A DNA stretch of 64,000 nt from Certhia americana (taxonomy: Eukaryota > Chordata > Aves > Passeriformes > Certhiidae), in assembly GCA_018697195.1 (NCBI GenBank), contig JAGMWU010000047.1, forward strand, positions 124,001-188,000, written 5' to 3'. Shown in pieces: positions 50,321 to 61,719 of this stretch; position 1 is the stretch's first letter; each line of letters starts with the position of its first letter. The translations under genes and the position numbers were made by a program. The notes below the pieces were generated by a model. That model did not search any database and was not told the DNA's origin. It saw only the letters and a program-made list of their open reading frames with translations.

Positions 50321-50465
50321 GGGACGTTTTGCTCAGTTGTTTAGAGCATGGTGTTAATAATGTCAGGCTTGAGAGTTTGATCTCTGTATGGGCAATTCTC
50401 TCAAGAGCTGGACTTGATGTTCCTTGTGGGTCCCTTCCAACTCAGAATATCCTGGGATTCTATGT
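50321..50465 (+). repeat. tRNA-Ile-derived SINE with CR1-like tail (TguSINE1 type)
   Basis: The first half reads as a decayed isoleucine tRNA. GCTCAGTTGTTTAGAGCATG is an A-box/D-arm sequence, the anticodon loop reads TTAATAA (anticodon AAT), and a GAGTTTGATCTCTG block is the T-arm/B box. The second half, from about 50,405, is a CR1 3' end on the plus strand: GAGCTGGACTTGATGTTCCT, then GTGGGTCCCTTCCAACTCAG, ending in GGGATTCTATG. A tRNA-Ile head fused to a CR1 tail is the architecture of TguSINE1, described from zebra finch and mobilised by CR1 machinery. About 145 bp, near full length. No target duplication is seen, as expected for CR1-driven insertion. Confidence 0.88.
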
Positions 50466-53400
50466 GAAAGGCTGGGCTGGGCTGAAGCATAGTGATTACA
50501 AAAAGCTAGCTACTATATAATATGCACATTCTATAGTGTGTCTAGGTATATAAATATTTTATATTAAGATTGAATGCATATTTTAATTATACAACAATGA
50601 TATACTTGGGGATACAAGTACCAACACTGCTAAGAGATGATCTCTTTTAACAGTATTCCAGCCATGTTGTAGGAGTTTCCTGTATAACAATGGACAAGCT
50701 TTTGAATTAGCTACAATTGCAAGTCATTTTATGGACAGAAAAAAAGCACCAAAACATGGTAATGTATTCTTGTCATTAAATAAAGAGTAGAAATTATTTT
50801 ACTTATCTCTTTCAGAGGAATGATTTTCTGGGTTGGACAGTCAATACAAGGTGGAGCTGAATATTCCAAACTGTGTTGCCATAATGGCAGGCTATTGTTT
50901 CCAGTAGCTGGCTTCATGACATTCACAGAATGATCAAGATTTTTCCTCCCTGGTTTGTGCCTCTGCTTCTTCTACCTAGGAAGGGTCCTTGCTGACTATT
51001 TGTTGAGTAAACCTCAGCAATGAGGCACCAGAATTGGCTGTACACTGACAACTTAACTGTGTTGTGGGCTAATTCCAGCTCTAGATATACTTTCAACCAC
51101 CACAGACCATTTATCTCCTCTATGGCTGTGTAAGATTTCTTCTGGAAGCGAGTAGTGTCAATGCTATTGCCTTGAGAAAAAGATGCCAGGGACAAATATA
51201 AGTGTTTCTGAAATACAGATGTATTTCAAAGTCTGGCAAAATTCTGCGTTGTTCTTGCGTCTGTCCCAGTAGATCATCTAATCTCTATTATGTGAAAAAG
51301 TCATTTGCACTTCTTAAAGACCCATCTCCCCGTGTATTTTTTTTGGAAAGATGATGATTAAATATTTATTGGTTTTTATGGTTTAATGCCAAGATAAGGA
51401 GACAGCTTTTTCACTTCCTTCTTCTCCCACAACTCCTCTCACCCATCTGATGTGTCTGCAGTGCAAAATGCTAGTTGTTTTAACCTTATGCAATAAGACA
51501 CTTCTGATAACCATGCTAAAGACACAGAAATGTTTCCCTTGGAAGTGCATTTTTCTTTTTGAACAAAAATTAACACTACAGAAGACATGTTTTCTAGCTG
51601 GCTGGTAGCAATTAGCTTGATACTGAGTACTAATTCACTGGAATCAGTTTGGAGTGTGTTATCTGATTTATTTTTGATTGAGTGATCAGACGTAATTTCT
51701 TTGCACAAATAAAGTTGCTAATGCTTCCTGTTAATTTTCTGCGGTTTGAAGAAGAGCATTTTTAGCATTAGTGTTTTGAGCTGGTTTGAGTTTTTTTTTC
51801 CTCTATCAATTACACCCTTGAGGTTCATGCAATGCTGCAGCTAGGAGGGAGAAACAGTCTCTTTTCCTATGTGCAGCATTCCAGGCCAGGCAGCTTTGCC
51901 CTGAGTCTAATTCTGTTCCCTATCCTAACATGAATGGGAGGAATCACTTTCTGCCTCCCTTGGCTCTGTCTTTATCAGCACTGGTGCTTTGAGGGCAGTA
52001 ATAAAGAAGCACTATCTTAATGACATCAGGAGTGACCTTAATGGACAGGGAGATTGTTAGGAGGAACTGCTGGCGATTAGTTTCGGGCTAAGAGTGGGGG
52101 ACCTCATGTGCACAGCAGAGAATAAGCCAGGGAACTCTGGTAACTCTCTAGGGGAGGGAGCAAAGGGAAGGGAGAGTGAAAGGATTCAGTCGAGCCTTCA
52201 GGAAAACAGCTTTCTTGAATGAATCAAAACGTGTTAATTTTCTTGAAACTTCAGGCTGCTTTGTAGGTACTACATGTGCAAGTATGAGAATGAAGACAGA
52301 TGTTATAGGAGATCTTGACTGATTTTGCTAGTATTAATTGATCTTTTAAGTGTTATTTTTGTTTTTACAGTAGAAAAGTGATTCTTTTTTTCCTTTCACC
52401 TGATAATTGCTTTACTCAGGTTCTCAAGTTCCTTTATGGCATCTTTTATGCAGTACACATATAGGAATTTTTAGTTTCCCTGACTAAACTTCTTCTAGAC
52501 ATCTAGATCCTGTGCTGATAGCTGAAGGTGAATTCTTTAGGTTATATGAATATGTGAGAATAATATCCAGTCTAGCAATAGATTCAGCTCTCCAGGAGTT
52601 TATATTTCCACTTTTTCTTATAATAGAAGAACTTTGGTTGTCATCACTTCAATTATCCCCCAGTTTACTAACAAATATAGGCCTAATAGACCTAATTATT
52701 TTGCATCTGGTATATGATTATTAGAAGTCCCAACATGATGACAAGATTTAATTTTTTTTAAAAAAATATAATGCATTTACTTTATTCTTTTTCTATCTAA
52801 GCTGCTTTAGAGATATTGTGCTGTCACAAGGTAGATAAGAGACTAGGAGAAGAACAGCATTTCAGAACCTCTAGTTTCCCTTTTTAAAAAAGTAAATAAT
52901 TACAGACAAATAAAATATGTTCTTCAGTATAAAGTTGGGTGGCTTAGGCATTCTGAAGTGTAGACATTTATTTAGTTTCGTGAGTCTAGATCTGGCCCAG
53001 TGTGGCAGCAACTGAAGATAAGCTTTGGGCTGGCTTGCATGAAACAAATTAATGCTGTTAGCTTTGTCCTTATGGCTGAAATGCTTTTAATCAAGAGCCA
53101 TGATTACAAGTGCTCTTGTTCATCAGAGCATCTGAGAGGGCCACTGACAATTGCAAGCTGAGCATGAACTATGCTCTTCCTCTTGGAAGAAATCTCTTGG
53201 CCACAACAGAGGAGAAAAATGAGTGGGTCATTGTGAGAGGACAGCTGCATAAACTCTTGCTGTCTGTGGGTGAGGAAGCAACATAAATTTCCAGAGATCC
53301 AGTCTGGCACCTGGCCTAGCCATTCCATCCGCTTGATATTAACAACTATGTGTGGGTTTGGAAATCAAATATCTTCTCTTTACCAGAGCTGTCACTCTAG

Positions 53401-54813
53401 TGAAAAGCATTGTACCCTGTCTGTATTGTTCACTGAAATACTGAAATAGTTTCAGTGGGCTGAGGGAGGGAGTAAGAATATTCTTGATGATCAAACTTAT
53501 TGCTAGGTCTGAAAAATCCTAGACATTTTCCCTGCTGACTTACTTGTCTGGGAATTTAGATATATTTATTTTGGGTAACACTGTGCTCTAGAAGGGTACA
53601 GTTTGAGAGAACTATCACATGGTCTCTTATCTTTTCAGTCTGTCATGGGAATACAGAGTCTTACTCATTTGGATATATAGTCCTGTAAGTGCTTTTTCCA
53701 TAACCTTTGCACATTTGTGTATCACCTCAAAACCTGGCCAACAGACTTGTGTGTAACCTAGAAAAGATGTTATATCCTAAATTAATACTCAGCTAAAGCA
53801 TGTAACATCATCATGCACGCTGCCATGAGAAGGTTCCCTGGCTGTGCTGTATGAGAATGTGAACACTTAGGCAACAGGTGAGCAAGGAAAGCTGTCACAG
53901 TGCAGTTAGGGACTTAGCATCACAGATAGATTCTGACACTAAAAATGGTCTACTATATTTAATCTTGCCTTCTCCCCTCTGAAAGCATGGATTGCACAGA
54001 GTCTGATTCCCTTACTTGCCTGTATTTTTCCTTTTGTCAAAGCTGGGTTTTCAGAAGGTACAAACGTAAGCTATAACCCCCAGTGCTGTAAGTAGGTCTA
54101 GAAAATATTCCAGCTCTCTGAAAACAAGACTTTACTTTTTAAGTAATAGCCTTTCATCAGCAGAAAAAATAACTGATCTGAAAAACAAGGTGGGTTGTTT
54201 TTTTTTTTTGCTAGTTCATCTCCTTACTGCACTGACTGTTTTGAAGCTAGCTTTTATTTCACATTGAATATGGTTCAAACAGAAAGGCATTCATTATTAT
54301 CTGGCAGCATTATAGTTGACATCTAAACCTGAAGAACCATAATTTGTCTTTGACATCAAATAATTCACAGTTCAGAATTAAAGACCTTAATCAGGTGGGG
54401 TTTTTTTCTTTGTTTGTTTGTGATTTTTTGGGGTGGGGGCTTTCTTTGGGATGTTTTTGGTTTTGCTTTTAATTTATTTTTCCCTATAACCTTGCCATTT
54501 ACTTTTGAAACAAGAACAGTTACATCTATAAGAAAATGGACATAAATTTTGCACATATTTAATATCCTTTGGATTCATTGGATGAAATTGCAATCACAGG
54601 AAATTTTCAATGGGGTTAAGACTTGATAACCCTTAATGAAAGCCAGATTGGTTTTGTTTGAAGCAAGTATTTGAAGGCAACAACCAGCTAGAAAAGAAAT
54701 TAAATTACGACCAAATTATTCAGCTCCTTCCTTACCTTGGCTGAGATCTATCAAACTTTAATGGTTCCCTAGAGCCCAAAACCTTATTCTTGTGTTAATG
54801 GTTTGTACTTTAG

Positions 54814-54871
54814 AGCCTGAGATACTGTCCCTCATGCTAAGCAGCCTGAGATGCTGTCCCTCATGCTAAGC
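54814..54871. repeat. 29-bp tandem duplication, two units
   Basis: Units at 54,814-54,842 and 54,843-54,871 begin AGCCTGAGAT and end CATGCTAAGC. They differ at a single base (A/G at unit position 11). A further partial TAAGC follows. The near identity suggests a fairly recent slippage or repair event. Confidence 0.93.
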
Positions 54872-57800
54872 TAAGCATATCAGGCCATTTTCAGGATTAC
54901 TGAAAGTAAAGGAACACAGCATGAACAAGATGCTTTAAAGAGACTGGAACAAAACCGCCTGGTTTTATTTTGTGGGTATGGTTTATAAAAACAGCAAATT
55001 TAGTATAGGTTCTTAAGCATGTACCAAATTTTTCTCCTGTTCTGAGATCCTTAATAGCCAGTGGGCTCGAGATCACACGATTGTTCTTCCCCCTGGCAGG
55101 GCACTGACCATCCATGTCCTCGAAGCTGCCTATGGTATTTAAACTTGCGCAACTTCATTTCTCCTTGAAGCCTTTCATGCTTGGAAAGGTTAAGCTGAAA
55201 TTGGTCTGTGGGTTAAAAACACACACATCCAAATGCAGACAGGCATGGACGTGCACAGACGCACACCACACATGGCCATGTCAGCCTGCCAAAGTCAGGA
55301 ACGGGTAATAGAAGAGGACAGGATGGGCAGAGAAAAGATTATAGCTGAAAAGTTCTGGGCTAACCACAATTCTTATCTTTTTTTAGCTGTTGGACAATAG
55401 AGAGTCTAAATGTACTTCAGTCTGGCTCTCTACTAAGTTACTGTGTTTTTACTCACTCTTTCTCTCCTGGGCAGCACTGGCCACCACCTAAACCTACATA
55501 TTGCCCTTCTGATCCCCACTGTGATCATGCCCCACCTGGCAGAAGCTTACACGGCTTTTCTTTTTCCAATGAAATTGCTCTCTGAACAGCATGTTCCCCA
55601 GCATGGATACAGATTTCTGAATTTTGTCTTCACTGCTCTCTTATTACTGACATCATTGCTTTGATTTTAATTTTTTTTTATTTGGGAAAGTGCCACAAAA
55701 GACAGTCTCAGGAACTGCCCTGAAAGTTAGTAGGAAAAACACTTCTGGGTAACATTAAAGAGAACACACACATCCAGTTCTGTGTGGCTTAACATCAAAG
55801 ACATTGAAAATCATCAAAAGCCTTTTCCACCTTCTTTAGCCTTAGGGACTCTTCCTGGGCTGCCTGTGAGCTTTGGCAGAGTTGTTAGCATTACCCTGAA
55901 TGGTCTTCCTCATACTTGCCAAATACTTCTTTTGAGTTTAGTAATATAATATCAGTGTTGGCTATATGCAAAATTTCTTGCTGTCATCTCAAGGCTAAAG
56001 TTACTGGAAACAGGGGCTATAGCACACTTTAAACCAAATATCTCCTGCTCTTTTCAGGGTTGTTGTTTCTGAATGTCCTGGGGCTTTGTTTTGTTGTTTT
56101 TTTCCTCAGATCTGTTTAGCTCTGAAAAAAATTAAAACAAATCAAATTTGATACACAAAATCTATAATTCCATATTTGCTTGCTATCCAGTTTAAGATAG
56201 AGTTCTGCTGTTGGTACTGAAAGGGTTCCAGGGGTCAGGTGTGGTAACAGCTGTAACTGAAAACAATAAATGAAGAATGAAGGATTTATTCACTGATAGG
56301 TCACTTTTCTTCAAAATATGATTATCCAAAACCTTTATCTGTTGGAACAAGGAATTGATTTCATAGATGAGAGATTAATAAATGCTGCGTGAACAGTTTT
56401 TTGCTACAAGTTTATTCAAATCTGCTTGTGAATCTCTACTCACAATTCTAAGATCCAGTAAGTAAACATTGCAATTTATCAGTGGTTCTGCGATTTTCAT
56501 CTTCTTTTAACTGTTTTATTCTACATAACTGGTACCTAAAACAACACATATTTCTGCTTCTATTCTTATGAAAGAACACATGAAGAGATTAAGCTTTATC
56601 TTTTGTCCAGAATTTTCCCCAACCTGGTAATAACAAGTTGGATGGACAAGTTTTTAGAGAAATGCCAATTAAAATTATTTGTAGGCAATTTCATGTCTTT
56701 TTCTTTTTTCTTCATTATTGCATTTATTATTGCCTTCCACACTGCATTGTATTTTGTGTCATCACTGCAGTTGACACCCAACTGCTGATCCACTCTGTGC
56801 ATGGAAGTACTGTGCAAGCAAAGCAATTGTGAGCTGAGCTATGGGATCCAAGGAGTGGAAGGCATGGAAAAGTGAGAGAAGTAACACACATATGCCATTT
56901 CTAGTAGTATATTCACATATTTATAACTACTCCCCACTGCCTCCCTTTATTTAGGCAGTTCACTACTCTTTGCCCAACCCAGACCTACTCAAATCACTGG
57001 TCAAAGCCTGTGGACTGTTCTGACCAGAGATCAGAAACAAGGTATCTGTGTGACTAAGCAGTATTTTCAGACTAGTTGAACTCCAATGCATCTACCAACT
57101 GAACTTGAATTAATTGAGGTGTAGGAACCTGCTTGGCAGGAGTTTTGAAGTCATCCTAAAAGAAAGGGAGAAAACCCAAATATCAGGCAGTCTCCTACGA
57201 AAGAAAGAGGAGATGAAAGGAAGCAAGGAGAGAGAGCACATTTCTGCTTAAATGAGCAGCGCTAAAATGGGGTGAGGACAATGGCATGACCTATAGCTCT
57301 TTAGTAATGAGAACATCCTTCATGTGCTCTGTGTGTTTTGCCTGTTCTGGGCTGAAGTCAAGCATTACCTTGGTAGGCTTTTAATGTCCTGCCTGTCATA
57401 CAGAACAGAGAGGCTGGTAATGTGCAAAGTGTTAGGTTTCTGAAGGGTCTGCTCTTCAGGAAAGTGCACAGGATGATAAAAAATGGGATTGCCAAACAGA
57501 GCTATTGATTTACATAGCTATTGGTTTCATTTTTACATTCCTGCCCAATTTTCATTGCTGCTGTTTGGTCTGCAAGAAGTTTCACATATGGTCCAGAAAT
57601 TCTGTGCAAGAAATTGTGAATGCTGAAACAAGACTTTTATATCAAAACAACTGGCAGATCACATCATGTTATGCCTGCTGACGAGTTGTAAAAGGAATGT
57701 TCTGTGGAGCATTAGGCACCTGTGCTGAAGAAGGGATGGGGAAGCCCAGCTCTCTTTTAATTTCTGGGAAGGTTCCTAAAGCCCTGTTCAGCCCTGTGAC

Positions 57801-58267
57801 TTGCAGTGGGTCGCAAAAAGCTCCTTTTACTCCTTCCCCTTGTTGCTTCACTGTGAAGCAAAGGCATGGTTCAGACTAAGTGTCTAGAATTTAGAAGACA
57901 CAATGACAGACCTACTGCATCATCCTACTGCAGTATCACCGTGGTGATTTTCATTTACAGTCAAATAAATTTTAGTCTGATTTTTTCATGGTTCATTTTT
58001 TCTGCTTGCTTGCCTGTATGGAGATTTCAGAGTTCCTCAAAACAAGCCCTGGGGCTACACACTAATGTAAACTTAACAATTTTCGGACAGTTTTTAGGCA
58101 TTGAAGGAAACTGGGCAGGGAGAGTACTTCATGCCAAGTAAAGTATCTAAGCCTGCAATACTGAATGGCTTTCTGCAAATTCACTGCAGAGGGCACCTGG
58201 AACAAGTCTTCCTGCAAGTCAGGGCTCAGGACCCCTCCAAAATTACTAATCAAAGCTGGCTAAATTT

Positions 58268-58295
58268 GTACTGGGCAATACCATCTGCCCAGTAC
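58268..58295. repeat. 10-bp inverted repeat, 8-nt loop
   Basis: GTACTGGGCA (58,268-58,277) and TGCCCAGTAC (58,286-58,295) are exact reverse complements. The stem is GC-richer than the surroundings. Unknown significance. Confidence 0.85.
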
Positions 58296-61078
58296 CAATA
58301 CCACTTCTCTAACAGAGGGTCATATGCCAGTGCAATCCGGGATGTACAGAAAGGAAGCTGAGAAACATCTAGACTAATTGACTGACTACCTGCTGAGTTT
58401 GCTCTATTTGTCTCTGTCTGTGAAACATCCATGTGTTTCTTACCCTGGCTGTCATATATGAACCTGAAGGAACAAAACTGATTCTTAAATTTGGGACACA
58501 CACACTTCATTCACAGCGAGTAGTCAGAATTCACACAGTACAGCCATGGACCTTTTTGCCAACTGAATTTATTTTTGAAGTTTGGGGTTTTTGCATAGTA
58601 ATGTTGCCAGCTTCAGCTTACTTCTTGCCTGTTTTTGTTACTGCTGTTGTTGCTGTTTTTATACAATGGTGCAGTTTCTACCTGATATTTGGGAGAAGTT
58701 ACCTATTTGTGTCTGAATTCTAAAATGAAACTCAGCCTTTTCAACAGAAGAGAGGAGACAGACAAGAAATGACAAGCCTCAACGCCTAGGGTCCTTCAGG
58801 GCTATTTGCAGTATGTACAGCTTGCTCCATAGCACTTACAAAACACAGCTGTTAAAATAAATCATCCCTTGGGTTGTTCTTTTGCCCATTATACAGCATC
58901 CAGTCTCCCATTTTGTCTTCTCTGTATTTAACTTAAGACTTCTGTGACTATTTTACAATTTTCCTTCATGAGTACAGACGTTGCCAAATATGTCTGTAGA
59001 GACACTAATTGCATTTTTAAATCATTTTAGTAATGCCACTTATCTTTGGAAACCCTTGTGTAGATACCGCACACTGGCTTTTCTCTGAGCAGAAGGCCTA
59101 TTTGCTTTATATACCCATTATGTGGAGGAATATGACACAGTGCATGATGGTTTTAGATGTTAATAGTCAGAGATGTCTATAAATAAAAAGCCCTTGCAAG
59201 TAATGTGGAAGCTCATTGCTTATCCTGCCAAGTAAAAGGCTACACTGTGATGAACACTATTTACAGGACAATAAGATCAGGAGGCAGCTCTGCATTAAAG
59301 CCTCAGCTAACAGCTTTTCAGGCTTTTATCAGACCCTTGATCTTTCTTGCTGAGTTATGATGTAGGTTACTACAGGTTTCATGTGGAAAGGATTTCTGAT
59401 CTTTCCATGAATTAAATAGTGACCGCAAAATATTTTATTGTAGTTAAATTGAACTATTAATGCATGTCAGTCCAAACAATGCAGTTTCCTGCTAACACTT
59501 TTTAAGCAGTTGCTTCCTGTGTCTACATCATATATATAAAAAAATCAACTCCCATGAAAAGTAGCCCTGAGCCTGCTCGGCACTTCAGAGGCAGATTTTA
59601 GATGTTGCTTTAAGCAAGGTACTTCTTTAACTGAAGTTGTGCACTGTGTAGATGTTTAACAAGTCTCTGGACACCAGAGCAGCATTTCTGCATATGTTCC
59701 TGACATATCACTGAGATATGTCAGATTCCTTCAGATCACTAAGATCAGAAATTGCTTTATTGTATTTGTTCTTTACCATTAGTACAGAAAGCCAATTACA
59801 GAAAAGTAACAGAAAGCATCAGCCTTCACTTTTGTCCTGTGTGTGATCTGTGAGTAAGTGTTCTGCTGCCTAGAAAAGAAAGGTTGATAGTAATTCATTC
59901 ATTTTACAAATCTAGAGGTGGAACAAAAGCATTAATTTAACTACCTGTCGACCCACTAGCAGAACACTTGCTGAAAGGCTCCAAAAAATGTTCTTTCCAA
60001 CAGGAACTGCTGGAGAGATATCCAGCTCAAGTGTGTTGCTGTAGCAGACGCACAAATACATTTTGTGTGCTGTTTTCTAAAGCACCATTCTATGAATGTT
60101 AACTGGGATGGGTGTCATTCTTAGCAACTTGTAGAACTGCAGTTATTAGAAACATCCAACCATAAAAACATGAAATCTATGAGAAAGGATAATGAATGAT
60201 TTCAGCATTGATTATAAAATTTAAAGACAAAAAATTAAATTTCAAATGTTTTGCTTGAACACAGGTGTCATGATAGGTAATGGTGAATAACGGGGCTTAC
60301 AGTGGTGGAAATGCTATTGTTGGTTCTCGCTCACTTTTTTTTCCCAGTTATATTGTAGCTTTTTTAGGATTGTAATTACAAACCCGTTCACAGGGAGTCA
60401 CATATTTAACTACCAGGCATAGAGGTCAAGAAAGGTGCAAAACAGAGGCAAAATCTGAAGTTACAAATCAGATAAAGAGCCCAGGAAACCTTTGGCTCTC
60501 TAGATTCAGCCTTGGATTCTTCTGCATTGATCTTGGATGTCCATTGGTGAAAGCCAGCATAGTGTGCAGATATGATTTACTGTGTACCTTTATGAAATTT
60601 ACTCTTCCCTGGGCCTCTTTTCTTTCCTCTGTGGCAGGCAGAAAAACATAACAAAATTGGGAAGTCTCCAGTACTGAGCTAGCAACTGGAGAGCGCTGAA
60701 ATTGAATTTGTGGCGAGATCCTACCACTTCCTAATTCTATTTAGGCCAGAACTACTGATGCAATAGCCTATCTTGAGGTCTTTTTGAACTCCCATTTCCT
60801 GATGAAATAAATCAGAAAGTAAGATAATAAATAAAAGTAACAATAAGAAAGAAACCAACAACCTTGAGTTCAGAAAAGGATAGCAGGAGTTCTGTGTGCT
60901 AGAGAGCAGGAGAAAAACTGTTAAGCTGAGCTTGAATTTTTCAACAGAGGTTTGAAACAGCCCTAGTTTAGTATATAGTGTAGATCAATTTCTCAAGTGG
61001 AGTAAACAAGCACAATCCCTATGTTCTCAGTTGAGCTGTAGCAGTGTGTCACTCTTTACAAATCTAGAGGTGGAACAT

Positions 61079-61136
61079 CTGGTTTATCCTCACCGTACTA
61101 TTTCGACCTGGTTTATCCTCACAGTACTATTTTTCA
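61079..61136. repeat. 29-bp tandem duplication, two units
   Basis: Units starting at 61,079 and 61,108 share CTGGTTTATCCTCAC and GTACTATTT, with one substitution in the first 25 bases and divergence at the end. It lies directly right of one copy of a 23-bp dispersed repeat (61,055-61,077). Confidence 0.9.
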
Positions 61137-61327
61137 TGCTAGCTATCCATATACACTGTTGCAGAGCAGTTTTCTCCAACTTTTGGTGGTCCATAGTTAA
61201 TGAACCTTGTGTGGGAGCCAGTTCAACACAAGAGTTTGAAACAGCCCTGTAATTCACTACACTGAAAATCAGCTAAGTCATATACACTTTTGAAAGGGTT
61301 TGTTAGGTGCAGGGGGTTTTGGGATAC

Positions 61328-61342
61328 TTTTTTTTTTTTTTT
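61328..61342. repeat. Poly(T) tract
   Basis: Uninterrupted T15 run inside an AT-rich segment, not attached to a recognised repeat body. Confidence 0.9.
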
Positions 61343-61705
61343 ATATGAATCAAAATTTTACATTTTAGGCATCTCAGGTACTAATTAAATTGTACAGTTC
61401 TTGATGAGCTCCATACATTTGTACCATGAAAGTTCTTTTTATTATGTGTCAAAACATAACCCATTAATCTTTCCAGTGCAAATGTATTCATTAGTAAGGA
61501 GAAAAAACAACAGAAATCTGAGGAGCATAGACTCCTTTTCATCTTCAGCTAAATAGTAGATGTTGTCTAAAATTTCTTGAATAGTTTGACTGACTTGTCA
61601 GTTCCACCACTAACTTTTGAGAGAACTTATTGACCATTGTGGTTGAAGAAGAAGTAGGTGAAAAGGGTGACATTTTTCTGCTGTTGGCTTTGTCAACTGT
61701 TCCAT

Positions 61706-61719
61706 AAAAAAAAAAAAAA
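61706..61719. repeat. Poly(A) tract
   Basis: Uninterrupted A14 run. No recognisable retrocopy body upstream. Confidence 0.9.

Noticed and set aside
50321..50395. A functional tRNA-Ile gene.
   Set aside because: The acceptor and T-arm positions are mutated, and the sequence runs directly into a CR1 tail. It is the head of a SINE.
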